Of a stretch of DNA of 64,000 nucleotides, positions 25,059 through 33,702 are shown in pieces. Position numbers and translations under genes: made by a program. Numbering within the stretch: position 1 is the first letter of the stretch; the number at the start of each line of letters is the position of its first letter. The stretch is from Oleomonas cavernae. GTDB lineage: Bacteria; Pseudomonadota; Alphaproteobacteria; Zavarziniales; Zavarziniaceae. The notes below the pieces were generated by a model. It was given only the letters and a program-made list of their open reading frames with translations. It searched no databases and was not told the DNA's origin. The stretch spans positions 1,020,001 to 1,084,000 of the forward strand of contig NZ_QYUK01000011.1 of assembly GCF_003590945.1 (NCBI RefSeq), in the 5' to 3' direction.

Positions 25059-26090
25059 TCAGCTCCCGCCCAGGATCGAGAAGACGCTCTTGCTGGAAAC
25101 CGGGTCGGGCTGGATCATCGCGCCGATCACCTCGCGCTGGGCCTGCGCCGCGAAGGCGAGGCCGCGCAGGGTCATCTCATAGCGCGTGGTCGCGGCCGCC
25201 TTGGCGGCCGACATTTCGTCGAACTGGGCGTCGTTCAGGCGCAGGGCCTCGTCACCCATGGCATCGAGCCGGCTTTGCAACATGCTGGTTCCCACCTCGG
25301 CCTGTAGGCCGCCATTGCTGAGATCGTCGGTCGCCTTGCGCACCAGTTTCATGGCGGCGGTGATGTCTTCGATTGCCTTGGCCTGGCCGTCGCCGGTCAG
25401 CCCGCCGTAAGTCCAGGCCGAGCCGACCGGCAGGCCGCCCGACTTGAAGTCGGCGGTCCAGGTGTCGGTGCCGTCGGTGAAGGTCAAGGTGTCGCCATCG
25501 CGCGAGATCAGCGACAGGTCGGCGACGGCGACCCGCTTGTCGCCGACGCTCAGGGTCTGGTCGATGAAGTTGGGCTCGAACTGCCTGCCGGTGCCCTGCT
25601 CGACCAGGGCGAAGCGGCTGCCCAGCGCGCGCAGCGACAGCAGGATCTGGCTCGATCCCGCGTCGATGAACTCGGACCGCGCGCCGTTCTGCCCGGCGGC
25701 GACATTGCCCACCAGCTCGTCGAGGCCGGCACCGCGGCTGCCGACCGCGATATTCAGCCGGTTGATGGCCGTGTCGAAGCCATTGGCATTGCCGTTCTTG
25801 GCCGCGGCCAGCGCCTCGTTGAGGCGCAGCAGCACGGATTGCGAGGTCTCGCCGGCCGATTTCAGCGCGCTCACCGCATCGTCGGCGGCCGACTTCACTT
25901 CCGAGAGGCGATTGATGTCCTGTTGCAGCGTGGTCAGCGCGCTCGACTGGTTGAAGCGGTTCTGGATCGTCGCCAGTTGCTGCTGGTGGCGGGCTTCCAC
26001 GCCGGCCTTGATCAGCAGATAGGTGCGGTCGAGCGCCGCGCTGATCTGCGCCTTCTGCTGGGTGGCCGAAAGGCCGAGGAGCGAGGTCAT
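25059..26090 (-). CDS. Flagellin-shaped coiled-coil protein of unknown function
   Basis: This 343-residue protein begins MTSLLGLSATQQKAQIS at 26090, where its ATG overlaps the maf stop (ATGA). Long helices without Pro fill residues about 1-140 and 255-325. They enclose a beta-rich centre (ISRDGDTLTFTDGTDTWTAD near residue 210), the arrangement seen in flagellin and FlgL, although end motifs of flagellin are not found. It ends SSKSVFSILGGS. A 993-residue open frame that fuses it to the upstream maf gene is an artefact of the maf frameshift. It could be a minor filament protein, a glycosyltransferase substrate, or a secretion partner. I do not recognise a named family. Confidence 0.7.
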   Translation of the reverse strand: MTSLLGLSATQQKAQISAALDRTYLLIKAGVEARHQQQLATIQNRFNQSSALTTLQQDINRLSEVKSAADDAVSALKSAGETSQSVLLRLNEALAAAKNGNANGFDTAINRLNIAVGSRGAGLDELVGNVAAGQNGARSEFIDAGSSQILLSLRALGSRFALVEQGTGRQFEPNFIDQTLSVGDKRVAVADLSLISRDGDTLTFTDGTDTWTADFKSGGLPVGSAWTYGGLTGDGQAKAIEDITAAMKLVRKATDDLSNGGLQAEVGTSMLQSRLDAMGDEALRLNDAQFDEMSAAKAAATTRYEMTLRGLAFAAQAQREVIGAMIQPDPVSSKSVFSILGGS

Positions 26091-28040
26091 GCGCGCATTT
26101 CCTCCGTCAGCGGCGCCGCCTCGTCGAGGTTTTCCTCGAGCCGGCGCAGAAGTTCGACGGTGCCGTCGCGCATGAAGCAGACGATCGCCCGATACTCCTC
26201 GAAGAAGTCGGCGATCAGCCGCTGGCGCTTGGCCCGATCGGTAATTCGATGAGCAAAGAACATGCCGATCTTGGGCATCGAGCGGATGGACCCGATGGCC
26301 ACGCTGTGGGTGCCGGCATAGTTGCCCTCCAGGGTCGCCATGAAGGGTCCTAAGCGCCGCCAGAAGCTGACCAGGTCGCCATCCTCGGCGATCGTCTCGT
26401 CGACCAGGGTCAGCAATTCGGCAAAGAAGGCCTCGGCCGCGCCGAGCAGGACGCCGCGCGGCCAGCGCGCCAGGAAGGCGCCGGGGCGAAGGGGTGGTGA
26501 TGCGGGCGAGATCGGCGTTCAGCCGGCTGCGGTCGGCCAGATGCGACAGGCGCCGGATGGTCGACGACAGGCGCGGCGTGGTGGCGTGCAGGCGGGCGCC
26601 GTCGGCGGTGTTGAGCACATTGAGGCGCAGGTGGGCGGCGGCGTCGCCGATCATGCGGGCGCACAGCGACAAGATCCAATGGGTCTCGACCGCGCCGCCG
26701 AAATTGCCGGGCAGGGTCTGGTTGAACTGGATCTTGGCGTCGACCGCCTTGAACTTCTGCTCGGTGCCGTAGATCGAATCTTTCGAATGCTTGGCCTGGC
26801 CCAGCTTGGTGCCGCAGTCGGTGCCGAACAGCACCAGCTCGGTGAAGCCCAGGGCCGCGGCGAGGCGCACGGCCGTGTTGACGCAGGTCGGGGCGGCCCC
26901 GCGCAACTCGTGGCGCGGCGGCGCCAGGATCCGGGTCGAGCTGACCGAGTCGCGGAAGAAGAAGTATTTTTCCGCGAACAGGGCGGGCACCCGGGGATCG
27001 ACCGTCATCGAGGCGATCAGCTTGATGCCCGACAGGTCGAATTCCCGCGCCAGCGCCGAGAGCACCTCGAAGGTCGCCTCGCCATTCTCCAGTTCGCAGT
27101 GGAAGTCGGGGCGGATGCCGTTGCGCAGGCAGACCCGCAGGCCGGTCCCGGCCGAGAAGACGATGCCGTCGCGTTGCAGGCGCTTGAGATCGTCCAGCGA
27201 GCGGTCGATCGACGGGCCTGAGCCGACGATGATCGCGGTTTCCTTGCGGGCCAGCTTGGGCTTGGCGTCGATCACGCGATAATCGTGATGCACCATGTTG
27301 CCGACGGCATTGGTCATCATCAGGAGTTCGTCTTCGTAGAACCCCTTGGAGATGAAGATCTGGTCGACCACCAGTTGCAGGCGGTCGCGGGTCTCGGTCA
27401 GGGCCCAGGACGGGTAGTGCAGGAAGACATAGGCGCCGTCGATGAACGGCTCGCCCACCCGGCCGATCAGCGCCTTGACCGCGTCGACGATGGCCTCGGG
27501 CGTGGCCGACAGGTTGACCTCCAGGGTCAGGCCCCGCGCTTGCGCCCGCTCGAACAGGGCGGGCCAGTCGACCGTCTCCATGGCGTGGGCCATGAACTCG
27601 GCCACCGGCTCGACGATCAGGACGTGGCGGGCCTTGGTGGTCTCGATCAGGCCGGCCAGGTGGTGGCCGAGGCCGACCCCCAGGATGACCAGGAAGGTGC
27701 CTTCGTAATCCGGCTTATCAGTGAGCGTGGTGATGCCCATCTCGCGCAGGCTGCCCAGCAGGCGATCGCGCAGGCGCGCCGAAACCGCGCTGCCGATGTT
27801 GGCCCCGGCCAGGTCGTTGAGGAAGAAGCGCAGCGGGCGCGCCTCGAAGCGTTCCACCTGATCGGCGGCGATCTTGCTGCCGTCGCCGGTGTAGAGACGG
27901 CCCTGGCCCAGGTCGATGTCGATGGCGCGGCCGGCCGCGTCCCGGATCAGCTTGGTGTGCAGCGGCCCCGTGGGCAGGGCCGCGGCGGCCGCGGGAAAGC
28001 GCGCAGCGAAATCGGGGTTCGCCGGCGCCGGGGCGGTCAT
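26087..28040 (-). CDS. maf: Maf-type motility-associated glycosyltransferase (apparent frameshift)
   Basis: Maf proteins (DUF115, 6-hydroxymethylpterin diphosphokinase MptE-like fold) transfer pseudaminic or legionaminic acid to flagellin. Here AIIVGSGPSIDRSLDDLK marks the core domain (around residue 275), with TGLRVCLRNGIRPDFHCELE and VLFGTDCG further on. The frame changes near the G run 26491-26494: removing one base rejoins LARITT with RPGAFLARWPRG and on to MFFAHRI and EEMRA, giving about 650 residues. This is the only apparent insertion among the frameshifts seen. It overlaps the upstream TPR/GT41-like gene by four bases (28037-28040). Confidence 0.85.
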
Positions 28041-29944
28041 CGTGCCGCCTCGCGCAGGGCATCGAGCAGCGCCTGGGCGAAGCGCTGCGGGGCGAAGGCG
28101 GGGGCGGCGGCGGCGGCATCGGCCGTGCGCTGGCGGGCCTCGCGGTCGCCGGCCAGGCCGACGGCGATCTCGACATAGCCATCGATCGTCGGGGCGGCCT
28201 GGGCACCGAGGCCCAGCGCGGACAGGGCGGCGGCGGCGAACCGGCGGTGGCGGACGGGACCGGCCAGGGCAACGGCAGGGGTCGCCACGGCCGCGGCGGT
28301 GACGACGTCGTGGCCGTCGGTGGCGACGAAGGGTGTCAGCAGCAGGTCGAGGCCGGCGGTGAAAGCCTGATCGGCCCCGTCGACGATCTCGATCCGCTCG
28401 GCGATCCCCAAGGCCGAGGCGCGGGCGATCAGGGAGGCGACATTGTCGGGATGGCTCATCTCGCGGTCGCGCAGCAGCAGCCGGGCCTGCGGCAGGCGGG
28501 CGAGGATCGCCGCCCAGGCCTGCAACAGCTCGTCGTGCAACTGGCCGGGCAGGATATCGGCGCCCAGCAGGGGGACGGCGTTGCCGGTGACCAGGCGGGG
28601 GCTGCGTTCCAGCCGGCCGACCAGGCCGCCGGCGCAGGGGGCGACAGGCAGGGGCCCGGTGCCGGGGTCGAGGGCATTGCCGCCGATCATCAGGTCGAGC
28701 CCCGGCGCGAAGCCGTCGAAGGCGCCGTTGAGCCAGGCCGCGGCGCAGCCGGCGGGGTGCTGGGCCAGGGTGGAGAGATGGAGCGCCGCGCCGATGCCGC
28801 CGGCGTCGAGCAGAATATTCAGGTTCTCGCTGGCGATGGTGTAGGCGAGGGTGTCGCCGTCGAAGTCGGCGGCATCGATGTGCCGGGCGACGCGGCCCTG
28901 CAGCAGGCGGTTGCGGGGCGCCGCCAGGGCGCCGCTGCCGAACACGACCAGGTCGGCCGCGCCGCCGTCGCGCAGGCCCTGGCCCAGGACGGCGATGGTT
29001 TCAAGGTCGCGCGGGTGGGTCAGCGCGGCGGCCAGGACGCCGATCCGGCGCGGCGCCTCGACGCCGGCGACATGGCCGGCGATGGGGGCCGCACCGCATA
29101 GCGGTGCCTGGACCTGTGCCACCAGGGCGGCGAGCGGCGCACCGTCACGCGGTGTCGCGGGATCGAACAAAGCGGCGACCAGGCGTGTCGCCACCAGGTC
29201 GGCCTCGGCCCCCGGGGCAAGATCGGCGGCGGCCTCGGCACAGATGCCGTGGGCCGCCTGTGCCTCGCCGGCGCAGGCCAGCGCCAGCCCCAGGCGCGAC
29301 AGGTCCCAACTGTCGGCGGTGCCGTTGGCGGCGAAGCGGGCCAGGATATCGGCGGCGCGGCGCGGCTGCCCCGCGGCCAGTTCGGCATCCGCCAGGGCCC
29401 GCTGGGTCATCCCGTCGTTGGGGCTGAAAGCCGCCTGCACGGCCAGGTTCTTCCGGGCCTCGTCGATCTCGCCCCGCGCCAGCGCGGCCAGGCCGCGGGC
29501 CAGGAACGGGCGCTCGCCGATGGTGCTGAAGGCGGTGGTGAAGCGCGGCCAGCCGCGCGGGAACAGCGCCAGGGTCGCCTCGTCCAGGCCGTTGGCCTTG
29601 GACAGCTTGGCATAATAGGTCGCCTCGGCCAGTTCGCCGGCCAGGGCGAAGAGAATGGCCAGCGCCTCGGCGATCACGGCGCTCGCCGGGGCCAGGTCGT
29701 GGGCTTCGCGCAGGGCCTCCAGGGCCAGGGCGAAATCGCTCGACAGGAAGCCCAGGTGGCCCATCGCGGTCAGCGCCGCGGCATCGGCGGGCGCCTGTTC
29801 CAGCCGGCCCTCGACCCGGGCAATCGCCTGGTCGCGTTCGCCCGCGTCGAGCAGGGCAACGATCTCGCCCAGGAACGGGGCGATCATCTGGTCGGCGCTG
29901 GTGGCGGGCGCCGCGGGGGCGGCGGCGAGGCTGGCAATGGTCAA
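28037..29944 (-). CDS. TPR protein with GT41/SPINDLY-like glycosyltransferase domain
   Basis: The first half is TPR repeats (for example AIARVEGRLEQAPADAAALTAMGHLG, shown in part, and IDEARKNLAVQAAFSPND). The second half resembles O-GlcNAc transferase-type enzymes: IGVLAAALTHPRDLE, HLSTLAQHPAGCAAAW, LLQAWAAILARLPQARLLLRD and the terminal LLLTPFVATDGHD followed by AVATPAVAL. The match is divergent, so catalytic ability is uncertain. The start is taken as TTG at 29944, right after the flaF stop; ATG at 29887 is the alternative. No strong ribosome site is seen for either, so coupling to flaF is likely. About 635 residues. It probably glycosylates flagellin or an associated protein. Confidence 0.72.
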   Translation of the reverse strand: MTIASLAAAPAAPATSADQMIAPFLGEIVALLDAGERDQAIARVEGRLEQAPADAAALTAMGHLGFLSSDFALALEALREAHDLAPASAVIAEALAILFALAGELAEATYYAKLSKANGLDEATLALFPRGWPRFTTAFSTIGERPFLARGLAALARGEIDEARKNLAVQAAFSPNDGMTQRALADAELAAGQPRRAADILARFAANGTADSWDLSRLGLALACAGEAQAAHGICAEAAADLAPGAEADLVATRLVAALFDPATPRDGAPLAALVAQVQAPLCGAAPIAGHVAGVEAPRRIGVLAAALTHPRDLETIAVLGQGLRDGGAADLVVFGSGALAAPRNRLLQGRVARHIDAADFDGDTLAYTIASENLNILLDAGGIGAALHLSTLAQHPAGCAAAWLNGAFDGFAPGLDLMIGGNALDPGTGPLPVAPCAGGLVGRLERSPRLVTGNAVPLLGADILPGQLHDELLQAWAAILARLPQARLLLRDREMSHPDNVASLIARASALGIAERIEIVDGADQAFTAGLDLLLTPFVATDGHDVVTAAAVATPAVALAGPVRHRRFAAAALSALGLGAQAAPTIDGYVEIAVGLAGDREARQRTADAAAAAPAFAPQRFAQALLDALREAAR

Positions 29945-29946
29945 GG

Positions 29947-30381
29947 TTACACCGAGTGGCTGAAGCCGCCGGCGGGCTTGGCCGGCACGGAAACCGTTGC
30001 TGTCACCGCCGCGGTCGCGGGCGTCGCCAGCAGGCCGGCGGCGATCTCGCGGTTGATGCGGATCAGGATGTCCAGCTTGCCGGGGCTGGGATCGGCGAGC
30101 ACGCCGACCGTGTGGCGGTCGATGAAGTTCGACAGCGACAGGACATTGGCCTTCAGCTCGTTGGGCATGGGCGAGTCGGGCGACATCACGCCGGCCTGGA
30201 AGATCGTCCACAGGCGCCAGTTGCGCCGGACGGCATCCAGGAAGGCGGCGTTGTCGGCCGGGTTGCGCTGGGCCTCCGCCAGGCGGCGGGCGGACTCCGT
30301 CAGGGCCCAGCCCTCGGTGCGCCGCGGATCGCCCTCGGGCGGGATCTGGCTATAGGTGGGCCGGCGCTGGGTCGGGTACAT
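29947..30381 (-). CDS. flaF: Flagellar biosynthesis regulator FlaF
   Basis: FlaF (144 residues) is an alphaproteobacterial factor needed for flagellin secretion and works opposite FlbT. The ATG at 30381 follows AAGGAGA and overlaps the end of flbT by 32 bases. Typical segments are TEGWALTESARRLAEAQ, LDAVRRNWRLWTIFQ, MPNELKANVLSLSNFIDRHT, and a C-terminal KLDILIRINREIAAGLL that is matched by the two small FlaF-like proteins at 16851 and 24592. A Thr/Val/Ala/Pro-rich tail follows. Confidence 0.9.
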   Translation of the reverse strand: MYPTQRRPTYSQIPPEGDPRRTEGWALTESARRLAEAQRNPADNAAFLDAVRRNWRLWTIFQAGVMSPDSPMPNELKANVLSLSNFIDRHTVGVLADPSPGKLDILIRINREIAAGLLATPATAAVTATVSVPAKPAGGFSHSV

Positions 30382-30760
30382 GGGCGAAAATCTCCTTCTC
30401 GTGCGCCAATAGCTTCTTGGCCGTCTTCAGCGCGGGATAGATCTGCCGGGTCGCCAGTTGTTCGGTGATCTCGGCGATGGTGGCGGCGGCACTGGGGGCC
30501 GCGGCGGCGTAGTCCGCAAGAAATCCCTTGGCGGCAGCCTGATAGTCGGCGGCGCGGTCGGGGAACAGGTACAGGCACTGAAGCACGTAATAGATACGGG
30601 TGGCCGGCGTCTGGGCGTCTTCCGCGGCCAGGATGTCCTTGCCGCGCAGGATCTGGGCGCGATTGAGCACCGACAGAGTCGCAGGCCCACCGGCATTGGC
30701 GATGACGACGCCGTTGACGATGATCTTCTCTTCCGGTGCTAGCGTAATTTTCAGGGGCAC
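30350..30760 (-). CDS. flbT: Flagellin mRNA regulator FlbT
   Basis: FlbT (136 residues) binds the 5' end of flagellin mRNA in Caulobacter and holds back its translation until the hook is built. It begins at a GTG (30760) preceded by GAGGAGG, giving the family start PLKITLAPEEKIIVNGVVI; the frame is open further upstream but that part is not plausible. The centre ILRGKDIL and the segment RIYYVLQCLYLFPD are characteristic. Order on this strand is flagellin B, flbT, flaF, TPR/GT41, maf, flagellin-shaped gene, all tightly packed after flbT. Confidence 0.92.
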   Translation of the reverse strand: MPLKITLAPEEKIIVNGVVIANAGGPATLSVLNRAQILRGKDILAAEDAQTPATRIYYVLQCLYLFPDRAADYQAAAKGFLADYAAAAPSAAATIAEITEQLATRQIYPALKTAKKLLAHEKEIFAHVPDPAPAHL

Positions 30761-30852
30761 GCCGAAACCTCCTCGTCTCACTCGACGGAGGTCACTCTGG
30801 GCCCGGTTTCGTTAATTCGAGGTAAAGCGCGCGGGCGCTTGCCTCAAAGCAG

Positions 30853-30875
30853 AAGGGCGGCCCAAGGCCGCCCTT
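30853..30875 (-). terminator. Hairpin between flagellin B and flbT
   Basis: A perfect 10-bp stem (AAGGGCGGCC with GGCCGCCCTT) and a 3-base loop lies 29 bases after the flagellin B stop. There is no U tract, so it may attenuate or protect the flagellin mRNA 3' end rather than stop transcription fully. Confidence 0.55.
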
Positions 30876-30903
30876 CCGTTACCAACCCTGTTTTTGCTGT
30901 CGC

Positions 30904-31782
30904 TCAGCGGAACAGCGACAGGACGTTCTGCTCGCTCTGGCCGGCGAAGTTCAGGGCCTGCAGGGCAAGCTGCTGGCGGGTCTGCAAGGCAACCAGGTTG
31001 GCGCCTTCTTCGTTCAGGTCGGCCAGGCGCAGCTTGTCGGCGCCTTCCGTCAGCGAGTTCACATAGTTGCTGGTGAAGTCGGCGCGGGTCTGCAGCAGGG
31101 TGATGTTCGAGCCGAGGTTCGAGGCCGTGGCGCGGACCGTGGAGACCGCCGAGTCGACCGCCGAGGTGATGTCGTTGATCGTGGTGATCAACGCCGAGGT
31201 CGCGATGGCGGTGAACGAGCTGCCGCCGATCAGGGCCGCGGCGATGTCCGAACCGACGTCCGAGGCATTGGCCGCAGCGGTGAACAGGGCACCGGCGCGC
31301 AGGTCACGGCTGCTGACGTCGAGCTGCGCCGTGGTCACTTCCGAGAAGCGGACGGTCAGGGACTGGGTCGTCGAGTTGACGAGGTTGGTGCCCTGGTAGC
31401 TGGCGTCGCCGAGCAGGCTGTTCACCTGGTCGAGCAGGTCGGCGAACTGGGCGCCCAGGTCGGCCTTGCCGGCATCGTCGGCGGTCTTGGCCGAAATCGC
31501 GACGCCCTTGATCTGCTTCAACAGCTTGTCGACCGATTCGGTGGCGTTCACCGCGGCCTTCAGGGTCGAGATGCCCTGGTTGATCTCGTCCTTGCGGGCG
31601 GAGAAGTCGTTGGCGCGATCCGACAGGGTCTTGGAGGCGAAATAGGCCGCCGCGTCGTCGATGGCGCTGGACACCTTCAGGCCGGTGGCCAGACGGGTCT
31701 GGGTCCGGTTGGCGAGGTCGGTGGTCTGGTTCAGCGAGAGAAGATTGGACCGCGAGGTGGCGGTCAGGGTGATATCGGCCAT
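30904..31782 (-). CDS. Flagellin B
   Basis: This 292-residue flagellin has the same length and plan as flagellin A, with substitutions spread along it (for example LANRTQTRLATGLKVSSAID against LANRTQGRLSTGLKVASALD). It has D0/D1 ends only. The ATG at 31782 is preceded by an AGAAGGA ribosome site. A sigma-54 promoter lies at 31841-31855. The two flagellin genes are in inverted orientation and bracket the glycosylation genes. The filament is probably mixed from both subunits. Confidence 0.95.
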   Translation of the reverse strand: MADITLTATSRSNLLSLNQTTDLANRTQTRLATGLKVSSAIDDAAAYFASKTLSDRANDFSARKDEINQGISTLKAAVNATESVDKLLKQIKGVAISAKTADDAGKADLGAQFADLLDQVNSLLGDASYQGTNLVNSTTQSLTVRFSEVTTAQLDVSSRDLRAGALFTAAANASDVGSDIAAALIGGSSFTAIATSALITTINDITSAVDSAVSTVRATASNLGSNITLLQTRADFTSNYVNSLTEGADKLRLADLNEEGANLVALQTRQQLALQALNFAGQSEQNVLSLFR

Positions 31783-31840
31783 TTGCTTGATCCTTCTGGG
31801 TCTTGGTTTCGAAGCTCTTCTGAGCCTCGGCAGGATCAGT

Positions 31841-31855
31841 GCAGGGTCCGTGCCA
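31841..31855 (-). promoter_or_regulatory. Sigma-54 promoter of flagellin B
   Basis: On the minus strand TGGCACGGACCCTGC has a perfect -24 block and GC at -12 in register. It lies 59 bases from the flagellin B start, nearly the same spacing as for flagellin A. Confidence 0.8.
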
Positions 31856-32047
31856 AAGAACCGGAATGGCGGAAAATCTTGCCGATTTGGGAATTTCGCG
31901 CCGGCAGCTCGGCAAAATTTGCCGGCTCGAGGGGTTTTACCCGGCAAAACTTGCCGGCTGGGCAACGACTGCCCGGCACCTTTTGCCGTCGATCGCCATC
32001 GCTTTCGCCTCTATCCTGCCCGGTGGCAGGCAGGGGCCACGGCGATC

Positions 32048-32941
32048 GTGAACTTCGACATCAAGGCGGCGGTGCATTTCGTGGCGGTGGCCGAGGAGGC
32101 CTCGTTCACCCGGGCCGCGGCCAAGCTGGGGCTGGCCCAGCCCTGGCTGTCGCAGCGGATCAGGCTGCTCGAGGCGCAACTGGGCTTTGCCCTGTTCACC
32201 CGTACCACAAGGCGCATCGAGCTGACCGAGAAAGGCCATGCCTTTCTGGCGGCCGCGCGCCCGCTGGCCCAGGCCGCCGCGGCCCTGGCCCAGGCCGCGC
32301 GCGCCTTGGGCCACGCGGATCCGGCACGCCTGCGCATCGGCGCGCCGCCCTACAGCGCCCGCATCCCGGTCCGCACGAAACTGGTCTCGGACTTCATGGC
32401 CCGGCACGGCGATGTCAGCCTGGAGTTGGAGATCGGCTGGACGCCCCTGCTGCTCGAGCGGGTGCTGAGCGGGGCGCTGGACGGCGCCTTCGGCATCGGC
32501 TGGCTGCAGCCCGAGGGGTTGCGGCAGGTGCCGATCTGTACCCTGGCGGTCGAATTCCTGCTGGCTGCGGACGATCCGCTGGCCGGGACCGGGCCGCTGC
32601 CGGCCGCGGCCCTGGCCGGGCGGCGGGTGGCGGTGTTCACCCGCGGCCTCTATCCCCAATTGTTCGACGTGGCCTTCAAGCCGCTGGCCCAGGCGGGCGC
32701 GCAACTGGTCCAGATCGTGGAATTCCACGAGGAGCCCGAGGCGGACCAGCGCGAGACGCCGCCCCTGATCGTCACCGATTTCGGCCTTGGCCGCTCGAGC
32801 CTGGCGAAATCGGTCAAGCGCACCCGTCGTCCGTTGCAGGATTCGCCGCCCGTGCCGTTCAGTTTCTTCACCAGGGCCGAGGGCGCCACCGCCCCGGCAG
32901 AGCGGTTCTGGCGCCTGGCCCAGCAATACGCCCAAACCTAG
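32048..32941 (+). CDS. LysR-family transcriptional regulator
   Basis: This 297-residue regulator has an N-terminal winged helix-turn-helix (HFVAVAEEASFTRAAAKLGLAQPWLSQRI, shown in part; recognition helix AQPWLSQRIRLLE) and a substrate-binding domain (residues about 90-290, LRIGAPPYSARIPVRTK, FFTRAEG). It starts at GTG 32048 in a position that fits the family; the open frame upstream overlaps the flagellin B promoter region and is not coding. The effector and target are unknown. It diverges from flagellin B and converges with flgN, so no target gene is obvious. Confidence 0.88.
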   Translation: MNFDIKAAVHFVAVAEEASFTRAAAKLGLAQPWLSQRIRLLEAQLGFALFTRTTRRIELTEKGHAFLAAARPLAQAAAALAQAARALGHADPARLRIGAPPYSARIPVRTKLVSDFMARHGDVSLELEIGWTPLLLERVLSGALDGAFGIGWLQPEGLRQVPICTLAVEFLLAADDPLAGTGPLPAAALAGRRVAVFTRGLYPQLFDVAFKPLAQAGAQLVQIVEFHEEPEADQRETPPLIVTDFGLGRSSLAKSVKRTRRPLQDSPPVPFSFFTRAEGATAPAERFWRLAQQYAQT

Positions 32942-32951
32942 GTCCGGGCGC

Positions 32952-33407
32952 CTAGACCTGGGCGTGGAAGGCCATCGCCGCCGGCGCCGCGCTGGCGGTG
33001 CGGACCGCGGCCCCCGGGCCATAGCCCAGCACCGGCCGGGCCTGGGTGGCGACGGTGTCGGCGATCGAGCGCATCAGGCGATCGGCCACGGTGCGGGCGG
33101 CCGCGATCTGGACCGTGTGCAGGGCCAGGATCTCGCGCAGGCGGGCGGTGGGCTCGCGCAGGGCGGCGCTGGCCCCGATGTCGCGGGCGACCGCTTCCGG
33201 CCCGCCCAGGCGGTGCAGCTGCGCGTCATAGGCGGTGACCACCTGCAGCTTGGCCTCGACCAGCGGCTGCAGTTTCTCGAAGCGGCGGTCGGCCATGGCG
33301 CCGCACTCGTTTTCCACCGCCTGGGTCAGGCGATCGGTCAGGCTGGCGAGGATCGCCACTTCGCGGGCGGGCAGGGGGGCGTCAGGTGGGGGCGCGTCAT
33401 TGGCCAT
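32952..33407 (-). CDS. flgN: FlgN-like flagellar chaperone
   Basis: This 151-residue, mainly helical protein (LASLTDRLTQAVENECGAMADRRFEKL, shown in part) has the position and shape of FlgN, the export chaperone of FlgK and FlgL. Its ATG lies 11 bases inside the flgJ end. The last 40 residues are Ala/Pro-rich and lack helix pattern. The name is based on context and a weak pattern match. Confidence 0.6.
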   Translation of the reverse strand: MANDAPPPDAPLPAREVAILASLTDRLTQAVENECGAMADRRFEKLQPLVEAKLQVVTAYDAQLHRLGGPEAVARDIGASAALREPTARLREILALHTVQIAAARTVADRLMRSIADTVATQARPVLGYGPGAAVRTASAAPAAMAFHAQV

Positions 33408-33702
33408 GGGGGATCTCCTGGGTCACCATGAGGGAACGGATCAGCATGTCGGCGACGCCGATGCCGCCGCGGGCGGCGATCGCCTTGCCGTATTCCTGGG
33501 TCAGGAAGCCGCGAAAGGCTTCCTCGCCCTGGCCGCCGCCGAAGGGGCCGTCGGTCTTCAGGCCCGCGAACATCGGGCTCATCATCTCGCTCAGCACCAT
33601 GGCCTCGAAATCCTGGGCCGACGCCTTGAGCTTCGCCGGGACCGCGGGCAGGGCCTTGTAGGCCGGATAGGCGACGGTGACGGGATCGGCGAGGGTGCTC
33701 AT
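33397..33702 (-). CDS. flgJ: FlgJ-like rod-binding protein
   Basis: This 101-residue protein matches only the N-terminal rod-binding domain of FlgJ (ASAQDFEAMVLSEMMSPMFAGL, shown in part, and GGGQGEEAFRGFLTQEYGKAIA). The muramidase domain of enterobacterial FlgJ is absent, as is normal in alphaproteobacteria. The ATG overlaps the flgI stop (TGATG), and its own end overlaps flgN. Confidence 0.88.
   Translation of the reverse strand: MSTLADPVTVAYPAYKALPAVPAKLKASAQDFEAMVLSEMMSPMFAGLKTDGPFGGGQGEEAFRGFLTQEYGKAIAARGGIGVADMLIRSLMVTQEIPHGQ

Noticed and set aside
25059-28040. A single 993-codon open frame that would fuse Maf to the flagellin-shaped protein
   Set aside because: The middle (about residues 515-650) is Arg/Pro-rich nonsense, while the correct Maf C-terminus lies in another frame and ends at an ATGA overlap with the next start. 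The fusion is a by-product of the maf frameshift.
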